DNA of 64,000 nucleotides from Gammaproteobacteria bacterium (GTDB taxonomy: Bacteria > Pseudomonadota > Gammaproteobacteria > Arenicellales > Poriferihabitantaceae). The notes beneath the pieces are model-generated. The model was not told the DNA's origin. It saw only the letters and a program-made list of their open reading frames with translations, and made no database searches. Shown piece after piece: positions 40,904 through 48,716 of the stretch. Every line of letters begins with the position of its first letter. Position 1 is the stretch's first letter. Location: the NCBI GenBank assembly GCA_030432755.1, contig JAUILZ010000019.1, forward strand, positions 1 to 64,000. The letters are read 5' to 3'. Both the position numbers and the translations under genes were made by a program.

Positions 40904-42088
40904 ATGAAATTCTACTTCTCCCTCGAGGCGCCCTGGTTCTTTGTGTTGACGAACGCGAAGGGCGAGGTCACGGACGCGGGGGAGGCCGCCGACCTGGCAT
41001 CCTGTGCGCCACCAGACGGGGTGACCGAGGTGATCGGCATCGCTCCCGGCGAGGCGGTCACCACGCGCTCGGTGGAGGTGCCGGGCCGCCGCCGCGGCCA
41101 CGTCGAGGCGGCGATGCCTTACGCGCTCGAGGACAGCCTGAGCGAGGACGTGGACGCGCTGCATTTCACACTGCTCGGCTGGGAGGCGGGACAACCCGCT
41201 GAAGTCGCGGTGGTGGCGCGGGACCGCCTCGCGGCCTGGATCGCGGCGGCGCGGGATGCCGGCCTGCGCATGGACCGCGTGATCCCGGGATATCTGTTGC
41301 TGCCGCGCTATGACGGCGACAGCGTGACCGTGGCCCCGGCCGGGAACAGCACGGAGACGCTCTACGTGCGTACCGGCGATCGCATGGGACTCACCATCGA
41401 CCGCGAGTTCCTGCCCTGGTGGATCGCCGAGGAGGCGCCGGGTGAGGGAACCATCTCGGTCACCGATCTCACGCTCGCGCGGGAGCTTTCGGCGGATCAC
41501 GGCAACCGGGTGCGTTACTGGGACATTGGCGCGACTCCGGGAGACTGGCTGCGGCTGTCGCATGGAGAGGTCGTGCCGGTCAACCTGCTGCACGGAGACT
41601 TCGTCCCGGCGCATCGTTCTCGCAATCTCCTGCCGCTCAAGGCAGCGGCGGTGGCCGGGCTGGTCGCCGTGGCCCTGCTCTACGGATCGCTGCTCATGGA
41701 ATCCCGCCGCTTGCAGGCCGAGGACCAGGAACTCAACCAGGAGATGAACAGCGTCTTCAGGCAGCATTTCCCCGGCGAGCCCTGGCTCGGCCGTCCGCGT
41801 TTCCAGGTGGAATCGCTGCTGCAGGCGCGCGAGGGCGGTAGCGACGGCTTCGGTTTCCAGTCCCTGCTCGCCGCCATTACCGGGGTCACCCGCCAGCATC
41901 GCGCCGAGATCGAGGAGCTCAATTTCCGCGACGACGCGATGATCGTGCTCTGCAACGTGCGCAGTCTGTCGGTGCTGGACGAGATCCAGGCATCTCTCCA
42001 GTCCCTGCCCGGGCTCGAGGCGGAACTCCTGTCCTCCGGCGCGCGTGACGACCAGGTCACCGGCCGCTTCCGCGTGAGCCGGAGCTGA
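40904..42088 (+). CDS. gspL: Type II secretion protein GspL
   Basis: Inner-membrane protein linking the ATPase to the pseudopilus platform. The 394 residues have an actin-like cytoplasmic domain (RRRGHVEAAMPYALEDSLSEDVDALHF), one membrane helix (KAAAVAGLVAVALLYGSLLM) and a small periplasmic ferredoxin-like domain. FPGEPWLGRPRFQVESLLQAR fits the GspL family. Similarity within this family is low, so position after gspK supports the call. gspM begins two bases after its stop codon. Confidence 0.92.
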   Translation: MKFYFSLEAPWFFVLTNAKGEVTDAGEAADLASCAPPDGVTEVIGIAPGEAVTTRSVEVPGRRRGHVEAAMPYALEDSLSEDVDALHFTLLGWEAGQPAEVAVVARDRLAAWIAAARDAGLRMDRVIPGYLLLPRYDGDSVTVAPAGNSTETLYVRTGDRMGLTIDREFLPWWIAEEAPGEGTISVTDLTLARELSADHGNRVRYWDIGATPGDWLRLSHGEVVPVNLLHGDFVPAHRSRNLLPLKAAAVAGLVAVALLYGSLLMESRRLQAEDQELNQEMNSVFRQHFPGEPWLGRPRFQVESLLQAREGGSDGFGFQSLLAAITGVTRQHRAEIEELNFRDDAMIVLCNVRSLSVLDEIQASLQSLPGLEAELLSSGARDDQVTGRFRVSRS

Positions 42089-42089
42089 C

Positions 42090-42563
42090 ATGATGGGCTG
42101 GAATACATTGAGCCAACGCGAGCGGATGCTCGTGGGTGTGATCCTGCCGCTGGTCTGCGTGGTTCTGTTCTACCTGTACCTCTGGCAACCCACCCACACC
42201 GAGGTGAGCCGATTGCGCCTCAGCGTTCCGGAGAAGAACGCCAACCTGGCCTGGATGCGCAACCGGCTGGCCGGCGCGGATCCCGGTGATCGCAGCCAGG
42301 CTGCGCCGGCTTCCGGCGGGCCGCTTCTTACCGAGATCGAGCGCGTGGCGATCGCCGCTGGCGTCAAGGACGCGATCCAGCGGGTCCAGCCGGGAAACGA
42401 CGACACCGTGGAGCTGTGGTTCCAGGAGGTCGTGGCGGACCAGCTGTTTCGCTGGGTGGACCAGCTTTCCGGTAGCGGCATCGCGGTGGACACGGCGACC
42501 ATCACCCGCGCTTCGCCGGGGCTGGTGTCGGCGCGCGTCAAGGTGCGGCGCGGATCCTCGTGA
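42090..42563 (+). CDS. gspM: Type II secretion protein GspM
   Basis: Bitopic inner-membrane partner of GspL. The 157 residues start with the short cytoplasmic SQRERMLVG, then a membrane helix (VILPLVCVVLFYLYLW), and a periplasmic ferredoxin-like domain ending in ELWFQEVVADQLFRWVDQLSGSGIAVDTATITRASPGLVSARVKVRR, which is characteristic. It is the last gsp gene here, and recJ begins inside its stop codon (GTGA overlap). gspN does not follow. Confidence 0.92.
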   Translation: MMGWNTLSQRERMLVGVILPLVCVVLFYLYLWQPTHTEVSRLRLSVPEKNANLAWMRNRLAGADPGDRSQAAPASGGPLLTEIERVAIAAGVKDAIQRVQPGNDDTVELWFQEVVADQLFRWVDQLSGSGIAVDTATITRASPGLVSARVKVRRGSS

Positions 42564-44449
42564 AGCAGGCCGCGGGGGAAGTGTCCCGGCCGGATGGTGC
42601 GATCGCGGATCGGGCCGTTGGAGAGAAGGACAGCCCGGGGCAATCCAGACCGGGGCAATTCAGCCCGGGGCAATCCAGCCCGGGGCACTCCAGCCCGGGG
42701 CAGGGTACAAGTGGTGAGGCCCCGGCGCGGGTCATCGTTCACCGTACGTCATCCGGTTCAGGCGGGCTGAACGGCCTCCATCCGTTGCTGCGACAACTGT
42801 TCGCCGCCCGGGGTATCGTGGCGGCGGATGAACTCGACCATTCCCTCGGACAGCTTCCGCCCCCCGCGTCAATGAAGAATATCGGCGACGCCGCGGCCCG
42901 ACTCAGGGAAGCCATTCATGGCAATGAATCCATCCTGATTCTCGGCGACTACGACACGGATGGCGCCACCGCCGCGGTGCTGGGGATGCTGGCGCTGCGG
43001 TTACTGGGCGCGCGCGACGTCGACTATCTCGTGCCCAACCGGTTCGACTACGGCTATGGCCTGTCGCCTGCCATTGCCCGGGTGGCCGCGGAGCGTACGC
43101 CCGCGGTGGTGGTTACCGTTGACAATGGCATCGCCAGCGTCGATGGCGTCGAGGTACTGCGTGATGCGGGCGTGGATGTAATCATTACCGACCACCATCT
43201 CCCCGGAGAAACACTGCCGCGGGCCAACGCCATCGTCAATCCGAACCAGCCCGGCTGCGAGTTTCCCTCTCGAATGCTTGCCGGCGTCGGCGTGATGTTC
43301 TACCTCCTGCTCGCGCTACGCGGGATCATGCGTGACGCAGGGGATTTCGGCGATGGAGCGGCTCCCAACCTGGCCCAGTTTCTCGACCTGGTGGCGCTCG
43401 GCACGGTGGCGGACCTGGTGCCCCTCGACCGGGTGAACCGGATCCTCGTGGCCCAGGGCATCGCGCGCATCCAGCAGGGGCATTGCCGGCCGGGAATTCG
43501 CGCCCTGCTGGAGGTTGCCAGCCGTGACCCTTCCCACGTCGCGAGCAGCGATCTTGGCTTCGTCGTCGCGCCGCGGCTCAATGCCGCCGGGAGGCTCGAC
43601 GATATCAGCCTCGGCATCGAATGCCTGCTCACCGACGATCCGATCATTGCGAAACGCCATGCCGCCACCCTCCACCGCATCAACCTCGAGCGGAGGGATA
43701 TCGAGCAGCGCATGCAGCAGGAGGCGCTCGCCGTCGCCGCTACCATACCGTCGGAATCCAGCGGCTCGGGCCTCTGCCTGTTTGGCGAGGACTGGCACCA
43801 GGGGATTACCGGTCTGGTGGCATCGCGGCTCAAGGACCGCTTCCTGCAGCCGGTGATCGCCTTCGCGCCGTCCACGGACGGTTATATCACCGGTTCGGCG
43901 CGTTCCGTTCCCGGGCTGCACATGCGCGACCTGCTGGCGGATATCGACGCCGAGCATCCCGGTCTGATACGCAAGTTCGGCGGCCACGCGATGGCCGCGG
44001 GCCTCACCCTGGAGGCAGCCTCGCTGGAGCCTTTCCGCGCGCAGTTCCTGGCGGCGGTGACGCGCCACTTCAGCCAACATCCGCCGAGCAACGAGATCCT
44101 TACTGACGGCCCGCTGCCGCCCGAGTTCTTCACCATGGAGGTGGCGACGATGCTGCGCAACGCGGCGCCCTGGGGGCAATTGTTCCCCGCGCCGCTGTTC
44201 GACAACGAGTTCAGCGTCGCGCAGTGCCGGGTGGTCGGCGAACAGCATCTCAGGATGCGCCTGCGCAATCGTGACGGGTTCGTGGACGCCATCGCCTTCC
44301 GCCAGATCGAGCCGGGCCAGGCGCCGCCCGACTATGACCGGGTGCGCGCGGTATTTCAGCTCGACGTCAACGAGTATCGCGGCAATCGCAGCCTGCAACT
44401 GATCGTCGAGCATATCGAGCCGCTGCCACAGGCTGCCGTCGCCGGTTGA
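42560..44449 (+). CDS. recJ: Single-stranded-DNA-specific exonuclease RecJ
   Basis: 5'-3' single-strand exonuclease used in recombination and mismatch repair. The catalytic DHH family motifs are ILGDYDTDGATAAVL (motif I), VTVDNGI and ITDHHLPGE (motif III), followed by DHHA1 with SGSARSVPGLHMRDLL and RKFGGHAMAAGLTL and the OB-like end. The core starts near residue 57; before it is a variable extension made partly of five SPGQS-like pentapeptides from a DNA tandem repeat. The GTG start overlaps the gspM stop by four bases. An ATG for a shorter form was not seen before the conserved region. Confidence 0.95.
   Translation: MKQAAGEVSRPDGAIADRAVGEKDSPGQSRPGQFSPGQSSPGHSSPGQGTSGEAPARVIVHRTSSGSGGLNGLHPLLRQLFAARGIVAADELDHSLGQLPPPASMKNIGDAAARLREAIHGNESILILGDYDTDGATAAVLGMLALRLLGARDVDYLVPNRFDYGYGLSPAIARVAAERTPAVVVTVDNGIASVDGVEVLRDAGVDVIITDHHLPGETLPRANAIVNPNQPGCEFPSRMLAGVGVMFYLLLALRGIMRDAGDFGDGAAPNLAQFLDLVALGTVADLVPLDRVNRILVAQGIARIQQGHCRPGIRALLEVASRDPSHVASSDLGFVVAPRLNAAGRLDDISLGIECLLTDDPIIAKRHAATLHRINLERRDIEQRMQQEALAVAATIPSESSGSGLCLFGEDWHQGITGLVASRLKDRFLQPVIAFAPSTDGYITGSARSVPGLHMRDLLADIDAEHPGLIRKFGGHAMAAGLTLEAASLEPFRAQFLAAVTRHFSQHPPSNEILTDGPLPPEFFTMEVATMLRNAAPWGQLFPAPLFDNEFSVAQCRVVGEQHLRMRLRNRDGFVDAIAFRQIEPGQAPPDYDRVRAVFQLDVNEYRGNRSLQLIVEHIEPLPQAAVAG
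42631..42705. repeat. 15-base tandem repeat in recJ
   Basis: Five in-frame copies of a unit close to CAGCCCGGGGCAATC run from 42631 to 42705, with one to three changes each. They encode SPGQS, RPGQF, SPGQS, SPGHS and SPGQG near the N-terminus of RecJ, ahead of the conserved nuclease core. Because the unit is a multiple of three, copy-number change would keep the frame. Confidence 0.95.
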
Positions 44450-44473
44450 GATTTGCGGACCATCCACTATACT
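44446..44473 (+). promoter_or_regulatory. Possible sigma-70 promoter of rpoE
   Basis: TTGAGA (44446-44451), 16 bases, then TATACT (44468-44473), overlapping the recJ stop codon. The start of transcription would be near 44480, about 37 bases before the rpoE ATG. I did not find a clear sigma-E type GAACTT/TCTGA pair nearby. Confidence 0.4.
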
Positions 44474-44516
44474 GCGCGCCTGTTTGCCCCACCCGCGCTG
44501 ATCGACATCACCCTCC

Positions 44517-45092
44517 ATGGATAACGAGCTGACGGACATCGCCGTGGTGGAACGGGTGCGCGCGGGGGACAAGCAGGCGTTCAACCTGCTGGTGGGGCGT
44601 TACCAGTATCGCATCCAGAACCTCGTGGCGCGCTTCATCCGCGACCCCGCGGAACAGGAGGACGTCGCCCAGGAGGCGTTCATCAAGGCCTACCGCGCGA
44701 TCGGCAATTTCCGCGGCGACAGCGCGTTCTATACCTGGCTCTACCGGATCGCGGTCAATACCGCCAAGAACCACCTCGTCAGCACCGGGCGCAAGCCACC
44801 CGCCCAGGACGTGGACCTGGAGGAAACCGCCACCATCGGCACCGCGGACGGTCTTACCGAGCTGAATTCGCCCGAGGCCATGCTGGAAAATGACGAGCTG
44901 GTGCGCACCATCCGCCGCGCGATCAGCGAACTGCCGGACGAGCTGCGCCAGGCGATCACCCTGCGCGAGTTCGACGGCCTCAGCTACGAGGATATCGCCG
45001 ACGTCATGAGCTGCCCGATCGGCACCGTGCGTTCGCGCATTTTCCGCGCCCGCGAGGCGATCGAGCAGGCCATGGGGGTGCCGCTGAAATGA
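44517..45092 (+). CDS. rpoE: RNA polymerase sigma-E factor
   Basis: ECF sigma factor for envelope stress. The 191 residues show region 2 (FNLLVGRYQYRIQNLVARFIRDPAEQEDVAQEAFIKAYRAIGNF in sequence) and region 4 (LPDELRQAITLREFDGLSYEDIADVMSCPIGTVRSRIFRAREAI). It matches the RpoE/AlgU subgroup closely. The cognate anti-sigma factor gene follows after about 130 bases. Confidence 0.97.
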   Translation: MDNELTDIAVVERVRAGDKQAFNLLVGRYQYRIQNLVARFIRDPAEQEDVAQEAFIKAYRAIGNFRGDSAFYTWLYRIAVNTAKNHLVSTGRKPPAQDVDLEETATIGTADGLTELNSPEAMLENDELVRTIRRAISELPDELRQAITLREFDGLSYEDIADVMSCPIGTVRSRIFRAREAIEQAMGVPLK

Positions 45093-45222
45093 CCCCTGGA
45101 AATCGCATCAGGCGACCCGAATCCGCAGGCAAATTGTTGCCTTGCCGGATGAACTTCAACCGCCATCGGCGGACTAATAGGCAGCCCGCCGGGTGACAGT
45201 GGGCGCAAAAAACTGGCAGACA

Positions 45223-45810
45223 ATGAAACAGACCATATCCGACATCATCGACCGGAGGCCCGAGGCCGTGGATGCGGGCGAACCATTCGAGCGCATCGCA
45301 ACGGATGCCGACAGTTGCCGCGCCTGGCGTGACTACCACCTCATCGGTGATGTCATTCGCGGCGAGGTGACCGCGACCGGGACCTGCCTGATCGCGCGCG
45401 TCCAGGATGCGCTGGCGGATGAGCCCACGGTGCTCGCGCCGGGCGCAAAACGTAGCGCCACCGCCGAATCTGACAGGTCGGCTTCCACCGGTGGGTCCCG
45501 CGGCGACACCCTCAAGGCGGCGGGGCTGTTCGCGGTCGCGGCATCACTGGCGCTGGTCGCGGTGATAACACGCGCTCCGGATTCCTCGGCACCCGTGGCG
45601 GGACCCGAACTGGCGGCCGTCCCCACACCGTCCGCGGAGGCCGTGCAGGCACCGCAGGTGGCGGGCGCTACGGGTTCCGATACGCAGCAGGCATTTGCCT
45701 CGGAGTTTGGCCAGATGCTGGCGGAGCACGGAGAATTCACGTCCTCCGCGGCGCTGAACGGCCTGCTGTCCTATGCCAAGCTGGTCAGCAACGAGCCGCT
45801 CGCGGAATAA
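45223..45810 (+). CDS. rseA: Anti-sigma-E factor RseA
   Basis: Inner-membrane protein that holds sigma-E inactive until cut by DegS and RseP. ATG 45223 (MKQTISDIIDRR) gives 195 residues; a GTG 30 bases upstream is possible. The N-terminal RseA domain includes ERIATDADSCRAWRDYHLIGDVIRGE. One membrane helix (AAGLFAVAASLALVAVITRA) follows, then an alanine- and proline-rich periplasmic part ending SLASEFGQ-like and YAKLVSNEPLAE. The C-terminus lacks the hydrophobic end that DegS senses on porins, as expected for the substrate. Confidence 0.9.
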   Translation: MKQTISDIIDRRPEAVDAGEPFERIATDADSCRAWRDYHLIGDVIRGEVTATGTCLIARVQDALADEPTVLAPGAKRSATAESDRSASTGGSRGDTLKAAGLFAVAASLALVAVITRAPDSSAPVAGPELAAVPTPSAEAVQAPQVAGATGSDTQQAFASEFGQMLAEHGEFTSSAALNGLLSYAKLVSNEPLAE

Positions 45811-45828
45811 TCACGGTTCGCGGCGGGG

Positions 45829-46827
45829 GTGATGATGCATCGGGGACACGGGCGAATGTGGATACGTCGATGTGGCCTGTCGTGGTTGACGGCCTGCCTT
45901 CTGCTGGCTATCGCGCCTCTGGCGTTCGCCGATGCACGCGACTGGCTGATGCGAATCCACGCCGCCGCCGCGAACCACAGCTTCGTCGGCAATTTCGTCT
46001 ACAGCCACGACGATCGCATCGAGGCCATGCACGTGGTGCGCCGGGTGCAGGAAGGACTGATGCAGGAGCGCCTCTATGCGCTCAACGGGGAGGCCCGGGA
46101 AGTGGTGCGCGACCGCGACCGGGTATGGTGTTATATCCCGGACAAGAAGGTCGCGGTACACGACTACCGCCAGACCTCGGAAAGCGGCTTTCCCCGCATC
46201 CTGCCCGCCGACCTCGAGGTGCTGGGCGAGCACTACCGCTTCGCTCTCGGCGACACCGCGCGCATCGCCGACCGGATGGCACAACAGGTCCAGGTGCAGC
46301 CGGCGGATGATTACCGCTATGGCTACCACCTCTGGGCCGATACCGAGACCGGCCTTCTGCTGCGTTCCGACCTGGTGGACGATGGCGGCAGCATCGTCGA
46401 GCAGTACCTGTTCGTGAATATCAAAATCGGTGGCGACATCGCCGATGCCGAGCTCGAATCCGTCACCAGCCGCGAGGATCTCGTCTGGTATGGCATGGAC
46501 ATGCCCAACATGAGCAAGGAGGTGTCCGATACCGCGTGGCGGGTGGAGTCGTTGCCCCCCGGCTATCGCCTGACACGCCACATCAAGCGCATGGACCCGA
46601 TGAAGATGGAGGAAGAGGAACACATGGTGTTCACCGACGGGTTGTCGTCGGTGTCGGTGTTCGTCAAGGAGTCGAAGGAAGGCCAGAGCGGGATGGTCGG
46701 GCTGTCGCGGATGGGCGCGATACACGCGTTTCGCGAGACGGTGGCGGGTCATTGGGTAACGGTGATGGGAGAAGTGCCCGCGCGCACGGTCAAGCACCTG
46801 GCGGAGGCCATAGCCTACCGTCCCTGA
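45829..46827 (+). CDS. rseB: Sigma-E regulatory protein RseB/MucB
   Basis: Periplasmic sensor that protects RseA from cleavage and responds to lipopolysaccharide or lipoprotein stress. The 332 residues (from GTG 45829, or the ATGs at 45832 and 45835) start with a signal peptide (LSWLTACLLLAIAPLAFA). The LolA-like domain begins DWLMRIHAAAANHSFVGNFVYSH, and the smaller C-terminal domain has SDTAWRVESLPPGYRLTRH and GHWVTVMGEVPARTVKHLAEAI. mucC and a DegP-type protease, often next, are absent; a MITE-like element lies 80 bases on. Confidence 0.95.
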   Translation: MMMHRGHGRMWIRRCGLSWLTACLLLAIAPLAFADARDWLMRIHAAAANHSFVGNFVYSHDDRIEAMHVVRRVQEGLMQERLYALNGEAREVVRDRDRVWCYIPDKKVAVHDYRQTSESGFPRILPADLEVLGEHYRFALGDTARIADRMAQQVQVQPADDYRYGYHLWADTETGLLLRSDLVDDGGSIVEQYLFVNIKIGGDIADAELESVTSREDLVWYGMDMPNMSKEVSDTAWRVESLPPGYRLTRHIKRMDPMKMEEEEHMVFTDGLSSVSVFVKESKEGQSGMVGLSRMGAIHAFRETVAGHWVTVMGEVPARTVKHLAEAIAYRP

Positions 46828-46907
46828 GGTGCGCTGCCTCGCGGAGCCGACCGGCGCTGTGCCGGCTTTACCTTTATCCCGCGATCACGTAACGTCGGGC
46901 GCACCTT

Positions 46908-47170
46908 CTAGCCCGAATATCTCACCAGCCGAAATCGAGCCCGGTTGGAGCCTGATGAAAAATCTCGATAAATCATTGCGTACTGCACAGAATGTCCGGT
47001 CACAGTCTGGATTGGGCCCGATTTCTATCCCGGCCCTGACTGGTCCAGGAACGCCTGGACTTGCGCTTCACTCACCCCATAGCTACGGCTATGCGGTTCG
47101 CTCCAGCGCGGCGCCCAGCCGCCCCTGGCCTGCGTCAGCATCCGGGATGCTGGTGAAATATCCGGGCTAG
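46908..47170. mobile_element. MITE-like element, copy B
   Basis: The better preserved of two copies (263 bases). Both ends begin CTAG and then carry a 17-base inverted repeat CCCGRATATYTCACCAG with two differences, which fits CTAG target duplication by an IS5-type transposase, though that is inference. Inside are the arms CAGTC/GACTG (47003-47007, 47038-47042), GGGCC/GGCCC, CATAGC-TACG-GCTATG (47078-47093) and CAGCATCC-G-GGATGCTG (47136-47152). Open frames on both strands exist but look like by-products. It lies between rseB and ppx, ending 25 bases before the ppx ATG. Confidence 0.87.
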
Positions 47171-47195
47171 CGGCGCCAGGCGCATTCACCAGTAC

Positions 47196-48704
47196 ATGAC
47201 CGGGCAGGAACCGGCCACGGGGCAGACCCTCGCGGCGATCGACCTCGGATCCAACAGCTTCCACATGGTCATCGCGGAAGCGGATGCCGATGGCGGGTTG
47301 CAGATCATCGACCGGGTCAAGGAAATGGTGCGCCTCAATGCCGGGCTCGACGCGAGCGGTAATCTCGACGAGGATTCACAGGTACGCGCGCTCGACTGCC
47401 TGCAGCGTTTCGGTCAGCGGCTGCGCGACATTCCCCCGATGCAGGTGCGCGCGGTGGGCACCAACACGTTCCGCGCGGCGCATAACGCGGCGCAGTTCCT
47501 TGCCCGCGCCGAGGAGGCGCTCGGGCATTCTATCTCCATCATTTCGGGCCACGAGGAAGCGCGTCTCGTCTACCTCGGCGCGGCGTTCAGCCTCGAGAGC
47601 AGCGGCCGCCGCCGGCTGGTCATCGACATCGGCGGGGGCAGCACGGAACTGATCATCGGCCGCGGTCACGAGGCGGTGACCATGGATTCCCTCTACATCG
47701 GCTGCGTGAGCCTGAGCCGGCGATTCTTTCCCGATGGCCGCATCAGCGCCGAGCGGCTGGAGCGGGCGCGAGTGGCTGCGTTTCTAGAACTGGAACCCAT
47801 TGTCGGTCGCTACCAGCGCATGGGCTGGGAGGAGGTGGTGGGAACCTCGGGTACCATCCGCGCGGTGGATGACCTCTCACGGGCGTTGGGACTCAACCGC
47901 GACTGGGTATCGCTGGAAAGCTTCGAACGCATCGAGCGCTGGCTGATCCGCCGCGGCCATGCCGATCGCCTCGACCTGGTACCGGAACAGCGTCGTCCGG
48001 TGTTCGCCGGCGGATACGCCATCATCGCCGCGGTATTCTCCGCGCTCGGGCTCGAGCGTCTCGACTGCGCCACCGGCGCCCTGCGCGAGGGCGTGCTCTA
48101 CGATCTCAATGGCCGCCTGCATGATCACGACTCCAGGGACCAGGGCGTGGAGGCGCTGGCGAGCCGTTTCAGCCTGGACCGCGAACAGGCGAGGCGACTC
48201 CAGCGCACCTGCGGCTGGTTGCTCGCCCAGGTGGCGGAGACCTGGGAAATGCAGGCCGTCATCTACCGCAAGCAACTCGGCTGGGCCTGCCGCCTGCACG
48301 AGATCGGCACCGCGATCTCCTTCAGGCAGAATCACAAGCATGGGAGCTATATTATTGAAAACACGGATATTGATGGCTTCTCGCGCCAGCAGCAGCGGAT
48401 CCTGGCATTGCTCGTGCGAAGCTACCGGCAGAAGTTTCCGCTGGAACTGTTCGAGGAGCTGCCGGCTTCGAGCCGGCGCCAGGTGGTCCGCGCGGCGATC
48501 CTGCTCCGTCTGGCGTTTGCCTTCGGCCGTGCGCGCTCCGACACGCGGTTGCCGGCGATGAAGGTGGAGGCGAAGAAAAACGGATTGAAACTGACCCTGT
48601 CCAAGTCCTGGGGCGCGAACCATCCGCTCACGGTGATGGACCTGGAGAGCGAGGCCGAGTACCTGGCACCGGCGGATTTCGCCCTCGATGTGCGCCTCGT
48701 CTGA
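47196..48704 (+). CDS. ppx: Exopolyphosphatase, Ppx/GppA family
   Basis: Removes terminal phosphate from polyphosphate, or from pppGpp in GppA members. The 502 residues fit Ppx. The two sugar-kinase-type phosphate loops are AIDLGSNSFHMVIAE and LVIDIGGGSTELIIG, with EEARLVYLGAAF between them, and the HD-like C-terminal half contains HKHGSYIIENTDIDGFSRQQQRILALLVRSYR. ppk is not adjacent. Its leader is very short because the MITE-like element ends 25 bases upstream, so the promoter probably lies in or before that element. Confidence 0.93.
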   Translation: MTGQEPATGQTLAAIDLGSNSFHMVIAEADADGGLQIIDRVKEMVRLNAGLDASGNLDEDSQVRALDCLQRFGQRLRDIPPMQVRAVGTNTFRAAHNAAQFLARAEEALGHSISIISGHEEARLVYLGAAFSLESSGRRRLVIDIGGGSTELIIGRGHEAVTMDSLYIGCVSLSRRFFPDGRISAERLERARVAAFLELEPIVGRYQRMGWEEVVGTSGTIRAVDDLSRALGLNRDWVSLESFERIERWLIRRGHADRLDLVPEQRRPVFAGGYAIIAAVFSALGLERLDCATGALREGVLYDLNGRLHDHDSRDQGVEALASRFSLDREQARRLQRTCGWLLAQVAETWEMQAVIYRKQLGWACRLHEIGTAISFRQNHKHGSYIIENTDIDGFSRQQQRILALLVRSYRQKFPLELFEELPASSRRQVVRAAILLRLAFAFGRARSDTRLPAMKVEAKKNGLKLTLSKSWGANHPLTVMDLESEAEYLAPADFALDVRLV

Positions 48705-48716
48705 GGCGCCCGCTGC

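Noticed and set aside
44453-44458. TTGCGG as the -35 of the rpoE promoter
   Set aside because: Its spacing to TATACT is only 9 bases; TTGAGA at 44446 gives 16 bases.
46829-47170. Short open frames inside the repeated element, for example ending GMLVKYPG, present in both copies
   Set aside because: The element is open on both strands, the copies differ most where the frame begins, and structure rather than codon pattern is conserved. A real peptide cannot be excluded but is not supported.
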